Part shown: one piece after another, positions 33,459 to 45,030 of the stretch
How the letters are laid out: every line of letters starts with the position of its first letter
Position numbering within the stretch: the stretch's first letter is position 1
Origin: Ministeria vibrans ATCC 50519
Taxonomy: Eukaryota; Opisthokonta; Filasterea
DNA length: 62,249 nt
NCBI GenBank assembly: GCA_943704425.1
Contig: CALSCP010001653.1
Location: 1 to 62,249 of the forward strand
Reading direction: 5' to 3'
Program-made: the position numbers and the translations under genes
Notes under the pieces: generated by a model
The model's input: the letters and a program-made list of their open reading frames with translations, nothing else
Told to the model about the DNA's origin: nothing
Database searches by the model: none

Positions 33459-36400
33459 CTAATTTTCTTCATCGTCGTCGATGTGGCGCAATGCATCGAG
33501 CGCCTCCTTGGCGGTGAGGCGAGACTCAGGTTGCGCGTCCCAGAGACGCATGAGCAGAGCCAGAACTTCGGGCGAACCTTCCCAGTGAGCGGCTTCCACG
33601 CAGGGACGCACTCCCGCATTGACCTTCTCGGCAATATCCCACACGGCCAAGTCAGCAAAGGGTAAATCTGCATTGCGACTCCACATCTCCCAGAGAACAA
33701 TGGACAGCGAATAACAGTCTGCGGCTGCTGTGCTCGCTTCACCATCGTGAACCTCCGGTGCTCGCCACAGCAGTGACCCACAGCCTTTAGTGGTCGTGCG
33801 ACTCAGGTGTTCCAGTTCCTTTGTGCCCGCGGGAATTTTACGGGCGACCGTGCCCGCTTCGAGCCGCTCAAACAGTTTGGTCTCACCAAAGTCTGCGAGC
33901 TTCAACGAAAGCGCGTCCGACACGAGACAATTGAGGCTCTTAATATCACGGTGGACATAGCCACGCTGGTGAAGAAAGGCCACGGCACGTGCAAGGTCAG
34001 TCGCGAGGCGCAATCGAATGGTCAACGCAAGTGCACGCTCGTCCTCGAGCAGACCTCGCAGCGTGCGAGCCATCCACTCAGTGACCAAAAAAGGCACATG
34101 TGTCTCAAAACGACCCGCACCAAAAAAGGTCACCAGATTCCTATGTCGTACCGTCTGCATGACACGAATTTCTCGCTCAAACTCCTCCAAACTACTCCCG
34201 TCCATCTCGACGAGACCTTCATGCAACACCTTGACAGCAACTTCCTTCTCATCGTACACGCCCTTCCACACCACTCCAGATCCCCCCTGCGCCACCACCA
34301 CATCCATCCGCAGCTCTTTCGCGTCAATTTGCCAAAAGCGCGCCAGTTCACTAGCCTACAAAAAATATTTATTTTTAATATTATTAAAATAATAAATTGA
34401 GATAGTTTATCTTACTTGGAACTCAGACTGAGCCAAGAGGTGCTGGTACAAAGTGGCTTGCGCGTGGTAGCGCTGAGAGCGACGACGGAAGATGATCACA
34501 AAGGAGGCAATGAGAACGAGGAGGAGGGCGGTGGACGAAAGGCCAATGAGGACAGTAAGTGGACGCTCACAGTTGTCGATGGGCAGATAGCCACTCTCGC
34601 AGTGGCAAGAGAAGCTGTCGGGGGATGTGAGTGAACAAGTGCCGTGATCGTGACAGAGACCCGGGCGACAGGCACTGCAGCCGGAGAGTGACGAGGCACC
34701 CGCATTCGGACTGTAGCTGGCGCCCGGACATGCTGAGCAAACACTGGCACCGGGCTCGCTCGTGTATGTTCCCGGTGGACAGGTGCGGCACGTTTTGGCG
34801 ACATCGCCGTACTGTCCGCTGGGACAGCCCAGTGTGAGGGATTGGACATTGGACGTCGCAAATGCAATTTGACCACCACCAAACACGTACACTTCGGTGG
34901 AGTTGTAACCGCGTGCAACTGCACTGCCGTACACCAGAGGCGCCGCATTGTAAGTGTCCACCTCGCTCCATTCGTTGGTCACCATGTTGTAAGTGAGAGT
35001 TGTGTTCCATATGCCTCCAAAGAAGCCCGAGGAAAACCCTTGTGGCTGGTCGGTGCCTCCAAAGAGAAGCAGCTTGTCGCCGATCACCGCGGATGAGGCA
35101 CCCATCCGGGGCAGTTGTGCAAACGACTCGGTGATGGGAATTTGCTTCCACTCACCGACCGTGTGAGCTTTCATATTCACCTGCGATAGCACCCACAGGT
35201 CATTGAGGGGATGGCGACCATTCTGATTGCTCCCACCAAACACAAAAAGACGTCGGGTGCTCTCGTGGAAGCCAGACACGAAGAAGGTCCGACCGGATGG
35301 GGAGGGTCCGGTGGGCTGGACTGACGTGATGTCAATGGTGGGCGAAGAGGCTGAGGGAGTCACGTCTAAAAAGACGCAGTTTGTCGGATATTGCGTCACA
35401 GAATAGCCAGTCTGACCACCGCCCCACACAAAGAGTGTCACTGGATCGCTTTCGGTGGCGCCCGGCGAGTCCAGGTTGGAGTAGATGGTACAGTGCCCGT
35501 AGCGCGATGCCTTGGTGGACGCGGTGACATTGTCAAATTGGGGTACAAGGGTCCATGTGAAGAACAACGTGTCGAGAAGATACAAAAGCTCTTGACCACT
35601 GAAAATACTGCAATCAAGAGTGGTCATGGCGCCCTGGCAGCCTCCGTAGAGCAATAGGGTCTGGTCGTTGATGGTGGAGAGCGTGTGTGCCTGGCGAGCC
35701 GATGGGGCGTTTTGGGGCATCGTGATCTGTGACCATCCGCTGTCGAACGCGCCATACTCAAACGGCTGATGATCGTCAACCAGATCGTCGCCGTTTGACG
35801 TGACAACGGTCGATTCCTCGGTGATAAGGGAAAGTGTCCACAGATCCGAAAGGCTGTTGTCCGTAATAAAGAAGACGGCGAGGCCCGAGCTAACAAACAA
35901 ACGGTCACGATTGACGGCAACTGCCGCCATGAGCCGCGGTTCGGGCTCGGGCGAGACGACTCCGCCCGCCGCCTTCTTCCATGTGGCGCTCTCTTCGGGT
36001 GGGTTCACAGGCAAAGGAGTCATGTTGCTCAGTTGGTACAGCGAGTTGACACTCTCCCCGTTTTGCAATGCACCTCCAAAGATTGTCAGTTTTTGGTCGT
36101 TGAGCGACGCGGCAACGCACTCGACAAGGGGACTCGGAGTGTCAGCGCCCGTAGATTGTACTCGCTCCCAGATGGTTGGGTTTGCTTCGGTGGCAGAAAA
36201 TGCCTGGGTAAGATTGAGCGCGTACACTGCGTTAGTCAGCTCGTTGCTGACACCACCAAAGATGAAAAGTTGATCCTTGATAACGGCGCCACACGATGCG
36301 TACGAACCAGAATAATGCGCCACGCTTGTGTTGAGTTCGGAGAAGGTGTTTGTCACAGTGTCGTACGAATACGTCAAGGGGTAGACAAAGCCCACATCGA

Positions 36401-37314
36401 GTCCGATGCCCCCCGAGAGTATAAACTGCGTGCCAAACGCAACACCCACTGCATTGGCCTGTGGTGCAAAAGACAATTGTATGAGACAGTCGATTTGTCC
36501 CTCTCTCAATTATCTTTCTCGCTACAACTCTTTCTCTCGCCATCACTTTCGTCTCACTTTCAAATACGTTCTAATCTGAGTCTCAACTAAGTTCATGACA
36601 CAAAGTAGCCACGCACACTCTCTATCACTTTGTTTCTTTCTCCCTCCACTCTCACTATCACTTTGTTTCGTTCTCTCTCGTTCTTCTCTCGTTTCTTACC
36701 AGGCCCTGTGGACACTCATCAATATTAGTGCACACCAGCAACAGTTCCCAGCCACGGTCGGGCGTGAGTCGCCACAAGTCGGCAACGGCCGCTCCGTCAG
36801 GGTCAACGCCACCGTACAGATAGACGGCATTGCCTATGGAGACGGCCGCACTGTACGCCCTGCGACTGGGCGCCTGCTGCGTGTCCCACTGCACCCACTC
36901 GAGGGTGTCGCGGCCGCCGCCAGTCGCGCGCAGAAGGAAGGTTTCGTTGTACATGGTGAGCAGAGAGCTGACGAGCATGCCGCCGAAGACGACAAACACC
37001 TCGTCGCCATCCATGGTGAGCGTGCCTCCCACCAGCCCGATCCGCGGCGAGTAAAACCCCTTGGCCCTGACCTCAACCCACCGCTGCGAGACACTCTGCC
37101 ATATGTAGGTGTCGTTGAGGGCGCCCCCAAGGCCCTGCCCGCCCGAGACGATCAGCGCCGAGCCGTTGTACAGCGTGGACGACGCTGCCATGGACCGTGC
37201 AGACGGCAGGAGGTACTGCGTGTCCATCGTCGTCCATTCGTTTGCTACCGTCGTCGTCTGTGACCCCGCGACGGCAACAAAGAGCGTTGCGATGAGGCTC
37301 GCGACAACTGACAT
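33459..37314 (-). CDS. Kelch-repeat receptor kinase: signal peptide, kelch propellers, EGF-like, TM, TKL kinase
   Basis: Exons 36700-37314, 34416-36458 and 33459-34355 (minus strand) give 1184 residues. Residues 1-18 form a signal peptide (MSVVASLIATLFVAVAGS). Repeated GG-containing kelch blades (VYLYGGVDPDG, LFIFGGVSNE, LTIFGGALQNG, LFVFGGSNQNG, LLLFGGTDQ) fill residues ~25-715. A Cys-rich tail (CRTCPPGTY...CSACPG, then an EGF-like CHDHGTC...CHCESGY) precedes one membrane span at about 839-861 and a basic stop-transfer (FRRRSQR). After exon 3 comes a kinase at about 905-1175 with GGSGVVWKG, VAVKVL, YVHRDIKSLN, DFGETK and LLWRAPEV, which fits the tyrosine-kinase-like (TKL) group. The layout predicts a cell-surface receptor that senses an extracellular ligand; the ligand is unknown. 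All catalytic residues are present. Confidence 0.88.
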
Positions 37315-37586
37315 TGTAGAAAAGATGAAAAATTGTGACAATTATATTTTTGATATTATTTTTTGATAATAAATAAATATTATATAATTTATTTTGATTA
37401 TATTCTTTGAAAATTCAATTATTGTGTAATAATTAATAAATATACACAAACTGGGCTTTATTATTCAGACAATCAAATTTGTAATGCTGAAGTTCTGTGA
37501 GTCTGTTGGCAATGGTACGTGACTATGGAGGTGGAAAGAGAGAGAGAGAGTGTAGTGTGTGTGTGTGTGAATAATGCACTGATGCT

Positions 37587-39884
37587 TTATTCAGAGTGAC
37601 AAGTGACAACTTGAGAGTTCTGCGAGGGACCAGTGAGAGGGAAGTGGAGGGCAGTATGCGTGGCATTGAGTGGCGTTGAGGAAGGGCACACGACACGTGT
37701 GCTTAGGACGACAGTTGCATTGCGAGTCGACTCGGTTGGTGTGACTGGGGAATTGAACGCGACTGTAAAGATGAGTTCTGTGTCAGTCTCGACGGAGATC
37801 ATGGCGGGCACAGACGCTTGAATGGTCCAGCAGGGTGTGGTACATTGCGTGGAAGAAGATTCGGAGTGGGGCCAGTGAACTGAGTGCATGAGACGACGGG
37901 ACGGGGACGACACACGACAGGCACAGTCGCTGTGCACCCCATTGCCTCCCCAGTGCACCTCGCGTTGTAGGGTGGCAGCCACAGAGGGCATTGTATCGGC
38001 ACTAGCAACACCACCCACGACAAAGTAGCGCACAGCAAAGGGCAGTGCTTCGCTGGCAGACACTCGTCCGTGGTCAATGGCCGACGTAAAAAGCAGCTTG
38101 TGCACGGTTGGGCTGGCGGGTCCCTGGGTGATTGCGGCCCATGAACCATTGGCAAGGCCATTGCCCACAAGCAAACGAGTGGGGCGCGCAAAGACGTAGC
38201 CGGTGTGGTCGTGGTGGAGGAAGGAAGAGACATTAAAGGGACGCAGAGTGTGTGTGGGGGTTGGGGGGACGGGAGAGCCATCGAGAAACACAGGCGAGTC
38301 GGACGACAGCAGTGACTGTTGGAGAGCGGTGGTGACGGGAAGGGTAGCACTGGCCGGGTCAGCGACAGCAGTGCCCGTGAGTGCAATGGCGATTGTTTCG
38401 TCAAAGGTGAACCAGACTTTGTGGAGACTGAGCGGGTGACGCGCCCAATCCATTGCAAAGGCGGCGTGGTGGGTGTCCGAAACGCCCCCTACAAACCACC
38501 TGTCGGTGGTGGAGCGAGTCTCGGCGCACGTGAGAGTGCGTGTGCGTTGGACTTCGGTGGTTCCAGGAACGAGGTTCCAGTTCCAGACAGGAAACGCATT
38601 TTCGTAGTTGTCTCCGTGGCGCGTGTAAATGGCCGTAACACCATCGGCAAGGTCACGTCCTTGCTTGCCCTCGTCATTGACACACTCACTGTTGAGTGTG
38701 CGGTTCGAGTAGCCCCGAATGGCGACAGTGAAGTTGCGTTGTGTGTACACCAAGTAGTCGGAGGTCGGGAAGAGCGTTGCACGTGGAAGGTACACTGCCT
38801 GTGTGTCGTCAAGCAAGAGACGCGCTGAAAAGGAAGCAGCGCACGACAGGGAGGAGCGCGCAAGAAGCGTGCCACAGGCAAAGATGACGGCGAGTGGGGT
38901 CGTGGCAGGCGGGCGGAAGGAGGGAAAAGCGCAAGCGTAGGGCGAAAGGGCCGCAAAGTAATGGTAATGACCTGCATTGATGGAGTGCGCCGAAGCATTG
39001 AAGTAGGTCATAAGGCGCCCGCTTGCCTCCCAGAAGAAATTTGCACCGCGCGTCACAGTCTGCTGTCCCTCACAGACAAAACGGTCGAATAGCTGTTGTT
39101 GTGCGGGCGACATTGCCAGCGTTGTGTTCAAAGAGAGATGAGAGAGAACCAATAAGTTTGTGGTCATCAGCGAGCCGTAGCCCCAGCCCGAATAGAGTTG
39201 GGGGCCGTGTTGATGGAAGGACATATCGCTTTGAATGCCGTCGTCTTGCGGATTGGACGCCATGACAACGGCCGTGTAAGCGTATGCAAATGACTCGTGC
39301 AGCATAGATTCGTTGTGAGTTAGCAGCGAACGAATCATGCGGGCCGTGGCAATCCAGACTGTGTTGCATCCAGTGAAGCCGTGCGGCACGGCACGCGCAA
39401 GAAGTGCGTCTCCTGCGCCGCTCAACGCTGAGTCGTTCACCAGAAGCAATAGCTTCCCTAACGCTCGCGGAACTCCAATCTGCATCCACCACCAGTTGCT
39501 GTTTTGAGGATCATGCTGGATCCACCAAGCAGTCGCCGCGCGAGCAACGGCGTACGCGGTTGCGTTGAGGCGCAGAGGCGACTGAGGGTCGCGGAAGGCA
39601 ATCGCGACCACTTGCGCCCGCTGGAGATGCACAGCAGCGTCCCACCACGAGCGGTCGTCGGGGTCATTGTAGTCTACGTCCTGCCACTGACCCGTGGACA
39701 TGCAGAACAGCTCGATAAAGGCTTTGGCGCCCGCAGCATTCGCGAGAGAAGTCGCAGCGTCGTCGGGCATCAACAAGGGCATGAAGCGGCCACGCACAAG
39801 CGGAACGAGCTCATCTCCGTCGAGTTCAGTTGCACACGCGGTCCATGCAAGCAAGGGGATGACGAGACTGATCAATATGCGCAT
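37587..39884 (-). CDS. Secreted polysaccharide lyase family 8 enzyme (hyaluronate/chondroitin/xanthan lyase-like)
   Basis: Single exon, 765 residues, starting at the Met of a signal peptide (MRILISLVIPLLAW). An upstream in-frame Met at 39935 is judged unlikely because it would bury the signal. PL8 landmarks are SNWWWMQIGVPRALGKLLLL, then GFTGCNTVW (catalytic Asn, about residue 173), SFHQHGPQLYSGWGYG (catalytic His about 223 and Tyr about 236), and a long beta-rich C-terminal half. These enzymes cleave uronic-acid-containing polysaccharides by beta-elimination outside the cell. The exact substrate (hyaluronan, chondroitin, alginate or xanthan) cannot be told. The lack of introns contrasts with its neighbours and, with a mainly bacterial family, suggests acquisition by transfer. 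The transcript runs into (AC)n/(TC)n after the stop. Confidence 0.87.
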   Translation of the reverse strand: MRILISLVIPLLAWTACATELDGDELVPLVRGRFMPLLMPDDAATSLANAAGAKAFIELFCMSTGQWQDVDYNDPDDRSWWDAAVHLQRAQVVAIAFRDPQSPLRLNATAYAVARAATAWWIQHDPQNSNWWWMQIGVPRALGKLLLLVNDSALSGAGDALLARAVPHGFTGCNTVWIATARMIRSLLTHNESMLHESFAYAYTAVVMASNPQDDGIQSDMSFHQHGPQLYSGWGYGSLMTTNLLVLSHLSLNTTLAMSPAQQQLFDRFVCEGQQTVTRGANFFWEASGRLMTYFNASAHSINAGHYHYFAALSPYACAFPSFRPPATTPLAVIFACGTLLARSSLSCAASFSARLLLDDTQAVYLPRATLFPTSDYLVYTQRNFTVAIRGYSNRTLNSECVNDEGKQGRDLADGVTAIYTRHGDNYENAFPVWNWNLVPGTTEVQRTRTLTCAETRSTTDRWFVGGVSDTHHAAFAMDWARHPLSLHKVWFTFDETIAIALTGTAVADPASATLPVTTALQQSLLSSDSPVFLDGSPVPPTPTHTLRPFNVSSFLHHDHTGYVFARPTRLLVGNGLANGSWAAITQGPASPTVHKLLFTSAIDHGRVSASEALPFAVRYFVVGGVASADTMPSVAATLQREVHWGGNGVHSDCACRVSSPSRRLMHSVHWPHSESSSTQCTTPCWTIQASVPAMISVETDTELIFTVAFNSPVTPTESTRNATVVLSTRVVCPSSTPLNATHTALHFPLTGPSQNSQVVTCHSE

Positions 39885-40332
39885 GAGAATGGTATAAAAT
39901 TGTTTTGTGAAATGTGAGTCGTCAAAAGTAAACAATATTTACTTTTCTGATTCTCTTTCTTTTCTTACAATAAGCTCACTCCATCAGAATTTTCTTTTGT
40001 ATACATACAGTACATTATCAATATAAGATGTAAAAATTCAAGCCTCGTAGAGTCGTGCGAGACCGATCAAAGTATGGGCAGTCTGAGATCAAGTCTACAA
40101 GAACACACCGCAACGATCTGTATGATTTTGGGGTTGGATTATGCAGTATACATGCCATTTACTCACCATAATCCCCATATAGTCAGGTGCGAATACTGCG
40201 GCTGTTATGTCAGTCGGATCGGTCTTGTCGGTGTGAGACTGTGAGGTTGCCACTGAATCAACTCATTTTGTCAAATACTCATTCCACCAATGACCAATCA
40301 CTCTTTCTCTGTCCTTTTTCACTCGCCCTGAT
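39885..40332. promoter_or_regulatory. Divergent promoter region, PL8 / molybdenum hydroxylase
   Basis: 448 AT-rich bases with no credible exon. The 14-mer tgattttggggttg at about 40123-40136 is shared with the 9149-9532 divergent spacer. No TATA-like element is convincing. Confidence 0.45.
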
Positions 40333-40705
40333 ATGGATTCCATCCAGTGCCCCAAGTGCTTTGCGAGGTACCGTCCGCGTCGTAGTCGTTGTCGTTGTTG
40401 TTGTCCTCTAAAGTGCGCTCTCTCTCCTTTCCTGTGTCCCCAGGCAACGGCCCGCGACGGCGGCAACCAACACCACCAGTGTGTATGCTGCGCAGTGCGT
40501 CCAGTGCGGCCACCGCCTGCGCTTCCGCGCCGTTCCTCTGTCCGCTGCACCGCCAAACTCTGCGCCGATGTCACCCGTCTCCTTTACCCTCAACGGCACC
40601 CCAGTCACGCTGCCCGCCGACACCGAGCCTCTCATGTCCTTGAATGAGTTCATCCGTGCCCAGCCGGGTCACACTGGCACTAAGGTAGGACCAGAATCCT
40701 CACTT

Positions 40706-40739
<34 letters not shown>

Positions 40740-43700
40740 NNNNNNNNNNCACAGACTCAACGCCGTCCGTGCATGTACCGCCGTTGACACATCATTGTTA
40801 TTGTTTCCTCTTCTCACTCTTCTCTTTCTCTCTTTGACACGCAGAAAAACTGCGGCGAAGGCGGCTGCGGAGCGTGTGTGGTCTCGGTGCGGGACCCAAC
40901 GACGTCAGCATGGATGTCGGTGAACTCGTGCCTGCGGCCTGTGCTTGCCGTCGACGGGTGCGACGTGGTGACGGTGGAGGGCATTGGCAACACACGCACC
41001 GGCATGCACCCCATCCAGAAGGAACTCTGCGACCACAACGGAACCCAATGTGGCTTTTGCACACCCGGCTTTGTCATGAACATGTACGCGCTGCTTGAGG
41101 AGACAGGACCCGACGGAACGCTGACTGCCGAAGAGATTGAGCTTGCTCAGGTAAACCCATCATCATCCGTGCCTTCTTTCCTTCCCTACCATTGCTAATA
41201 ATAATTATATATATAATATTGTATTTTTTTTTTCGTTGGTTACAGGACGGTCAAATTTGCCGCTGCACCGGCTTCCGACCCATTCTCGATGCGTTCGGCA
41301 CGTTTGCCACCAAAACGAACGACAGCGGCGCTCGTTTGTGCTCCAAGACGGGCGGTGTGTGCACGACGACGGACATTGAGGACCTGGGTCGTTGTGCGTC
41401 GCGCAAGGCTGCTCAGCGTGCCGAAGAGGCTGCGCGACAACTTGCTGCGGCAAAGCTGCAGAGCCAACGACTCCCTCCTGCACGCGCCGTGCGCGACGGT
41501 GTGTCATGGGTTGTCGCGAAGACACTCGAGCAGATTTACGATGCCTTCTCATCGCACGGCAGTGACGTGCGTCTCGTCTGCGGCAACACTTCCACCGGCA
41601 TCTACAAGAACCCGTCGGGCTCGGTCCTTGTTGATGTCCACCATGTGCCTGACCTGCTGGTGAACCTGTGGGACTCGTCGATCGGCCTGACCTTTGGTGC
41701 GGCAGTGCCTCTGGCGACGCTCATTCGCGAGCTGACGGCTCACGCGCCCTTTAGTGCGTCCTACGGAGCGCTGGTGGAGCATCTCAAGAAGGTGGCGAAC
41801 ACGCCTGTACGCAATGTGGCGTCGTGGGCAGGCAACCTCATGCTAACGCACCAGCACAACGACTTTCCCTCGGACGTGTACACCATTCTTCAGGGCGTGG
41901 GTGCGCAGGTGAAGGTGGGCAATGCCACGACGGGCATCACCGAGTACAGCCTTGATGCTTTCCTTGCCGTCGACATGTCGTCCAGTGTGCTTGTCTCCGT
42001 GCGCATTCCCGTGCTTGCCACCGGCGAATTGTTCCGCTCGTACAAGGTGATGGCGCGCCACGTCAACTCGCACGCTTACGTCAATGCGGCGATGCGCTGC
42101 GGTGTCGACGCGACCGCTGCACACACAGTCACGGGCACGCCCACCCTTGTCTTTGGTGGCATTGGTCCCAAGACGGTGTTGGCCACCAAGACGGCTCAGT
42201 ACCTGCGCGGCAAGTCGCTTGTGGACAACGCGGTGCTGCAGGGCGCCCTAGGCGTGCTCAAGGGCGAACTGCACCCCGACTCTCCGGTGGCCGCGTCGTC
42301 GCCCGCTTACCGTCTGTCACTTGCCACGTCACTTTTCTACAAGTTTGTTTTGGCGGCCGTGGGCGACGCGGCCGACCCGCGCTTCCGCTCGGCGGCTGTT
42401 GCGTATGAACGCGCCGTCTCGTCGGGCCGTCTCACGTACGACACGGATCCCGTCGAGTACCCCGTGAGCAAGGCCATGGCCAAGATGACGGCGCCCCAGC
42501 AGACGACGGGCGAGGCAGTGTACACGGGTGACGAGCCGGACATGCCCGGACAGCTCTTTGCCGCGCCGGTGCTCGCCACCAAAGCGCCGGCAACGCTCGG
42601 TGCGGTCACCCTCACGGCCGCCCAGAGCATGCCGGGATTCTTTGGCTACATTGATGCCAAGGACGTGCCCGGCAAGAACACACTCGACTTCCATGAGGAA
42701 CTGTTTGCCGAGACGGACATTCGCTATGTGGGTCAGTGCATTGGACTGGTACTGGCGGACTCGGAGCGTCACGCTCAGGATGCGGCGCGCGCCGTCACCG
42801 TTGCCTACACGAATGTTGGCACGCCCGTGCTCACACTCGCCGAGGCCATTGAGAAGAAGCAGTTCTTTGATGTGCCCTTGCCGCCGGTGACCATGGGCGA
42901 CGTGGACACAGCTCTTAAGACGGCGGCGCACGTTGTGACGGGCACCATTGCCGAGGGTTCGCAGTACCACTTCTTTATGGAGACGCACACGTGTGCCGTG
43001 GCGCCCACCGAGCTGGGCGGTTTGAAAGTTGTTGTGGCGTCGCAATTCAACGCGAATCTGCAGGGAATGCTCAGTGGTATCACGTCGATTCCGCAAGGAA
43101 ACATTGAGGTGGTGACCAAGCGTTGTGGCGGTGCGTATGGCGGTAAGATTACGCGCCCTGTACTGCTCGCAGGTGCATGTGCCGTAGCTGCCAACAAGTG
43201 GAATCGTCCAGTGCGCGCGGTGCTTAGCATCAACGACAACATGAAGATGGTGGGCAAGCGATCGCCGTTCCAGTGCGACTACACGCTCGGTCTGGATGCC
43301 AACAACAAGCTGGTTGCGGTCAAGCTTGACTACTATGCCAACTGCGGCGTGTCTCCCGGCGACACTGCCGGCAGTGTTATGATGGCCATGACAGCCTGCG
43401 ATAACGCCTACTACGCCCCCAACTGGAAGGTCACTGGCAAACTGTGCCAGACCAATACACCCGCGAACACGGCGACACGTGCGCCCGGCTGTACGCCCGC
43501 CATTTTCTTCATTGAAGCTGCCATGGACCATGCGGCGCAGGCACTCAGTGTCGACCCGCAGACACTGCGTCAGCTCAACTTGGTCAAGCAGGGCGACATG
43601 ACACCGTACAAGGTGCCTCTCGACTACTGCAGTGTGCCAGCGCTGTGGACACAACAGATGCAGGCAGCTGATTTTGCGGCTCGCCAGACCGCCGTTGAGT

Positions 43701-44206
43701 CGTTCAACAAGGCTAACCGTTGGCGCAAGCGAGGCATCACCGCTATGCCTCTCAAGTATGGTCTGGGCTGGGCCGGCTACAATACCAATGCGCTCGTGAA
43801 CGGTTCGAAGAAATTCTTATCGATTGAAGTATTTTTCTAACCCCCCTCCTTTTTTTTTTTACCCTTTTAGTGTACCCTGACGGAACGGTGGTTGTTGTGC
43901 ATGGTGGCATTGAAGTGGGCCAGGGTATCAACACCAAGGTGGCTCAGGTGACTGCGTTTGCGCTGGGCTGCGATCTGTCGCTGGTGAGTGTGCGTGCCAC
44001 GAGCACTGACATTGTGGCCAATGCACAGGCAACCGGTGGCTCCATCACCAGCGAACTGTGCTCCATGTGTGTGCAGGGCGCTTGTGATGTCATCACTGCA
44101 CGCTTCAAACCCATCAAGGACAAGATGACGGATCCCACCTGGCAAAAGGTAAGAAAACTTATTAGTGTATTGTTTTTGTTATAAAATAATACTAACAATA
44201 AAATTA

Positions 44207-44251
<45 letters not shown>

Positions 44252-44957
44252 TTATTGACTTTTTGATTTTTGTTTTTTCTTCTCTCTCATCTTGTTTTAC
44301 TAGGTCGTCGCCAAGGCAGCCGGTGAGGGCATGGACCTGTCTGCGCGTCACTACATTGACCCGACGTCCAAGTATGCATTTACGTACAGCTCGTACGGAG
44401 TGTGTGTGAGCGAGGCAGAGGTGGATGTGCTGACGGGCGAGGTGGAGGTGACGCGCGTAGACATTCTTTTTGACTGCGGTACGAGTTTGAACCCGCTCAT
44501 CGACAGTGGCCAGTGCTACGGTGCCTTCGTTATGGGTCTGGGTCACTACTTGACCGAGGACATTCGTTATGCGGCCGACGGGACGCTCATTACGGACGGC
44601 ACATGGGAGTACAAGCCACCGTCGGCACTCGACATCCCGATTGTGTTCAACCTCGACATGCTCAAGGACGCGCCCAATCCTGGTACGACGAAGAATGACA
44701 AGAAGAAAAAAGAAGTATAAAAAAGTTTTATTAATTATGCATTGGTGTTCTCTACAGATGGATTCCTGCGCTCCAAGGCGAGTGGTGAGCCACCGTTGTG
44801 CATGTCGTCGTCGGTGTTGTTTGCAGCCAAGATGGCGGTGATGGACGCACGACGTGAAGCTGGTCAGAGCGACTACTTTGCTCTGAATGGGCCCGCTACC
44901 GTCGACGTGATCCAGACCTCCTGCAATGTCGACGTTTCTCAATTCAAGATCAAATAA
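40333..44957 (+). CDS. Molybdenum hydroxylase (xanthine dehydrogenase/aldehyde oxidase family), aldehyde oxidase-like, with N-terminal zinc-ribbon motif
   Basis: Exons 40333-40367, 40444-40684, 40845-41150, 41246-43802, 43871-44148, 44304-44682 and 44758-44957 give 1331 residues, the length of animal XDH. After a short N-terminal extension with CPKC...CVQCG comes a plant-type 2Fe-2S domain (NCGEGGCGAC), the second 2Fe-2S domain (CGFCTPGF, CRCTG), an FAD domain (VCGNTSTGIYK) and the two-part Moco domain (CGGAYGGK, VVVHGGIEVGQGINTK, SKASGEPPL). The catalytic Glu of SGEPPL is kept. At the two positions that select purines in bovine XDH (Glu802 in GGKET, Arg880) this protein has Ile and a Met/Ala, as aldehyde oxidases do, so oxidation of aldehydes or N-heterocycles is more likely than of xanthine. 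The intron after exon 2 contains the N gap. An alternative start is the Met at about 40568. Confidence 0.93.
40707..40749. other. Poly-T run and 10-N assembly gap inside an intron
   Basis: A run of 33 T is followed by ten N (40740-40749). The gap lies between the donor at 40685 and the acceptor at 40843-40844, so the coding sequence of the molybdenum hydroxylase is unaffected. Confidence 0.98.
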
Positions 44958-45030
44958 ATTTAGTTTTTAGTTATTACGTCTTATTATTATTTTATTTTAT
45001 TACTAGTCTTTTTTTTCGACTTACATTTTG

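Noticed and set aside
42329-43654. 441-codon open frame on the minus strand inside the molybdenum hydroxylase
   Set aside because: It lies opposite a strongly conserved exon; its His/Arg-rich translation matches no family and reflects GC-rich codon use on the other strand.
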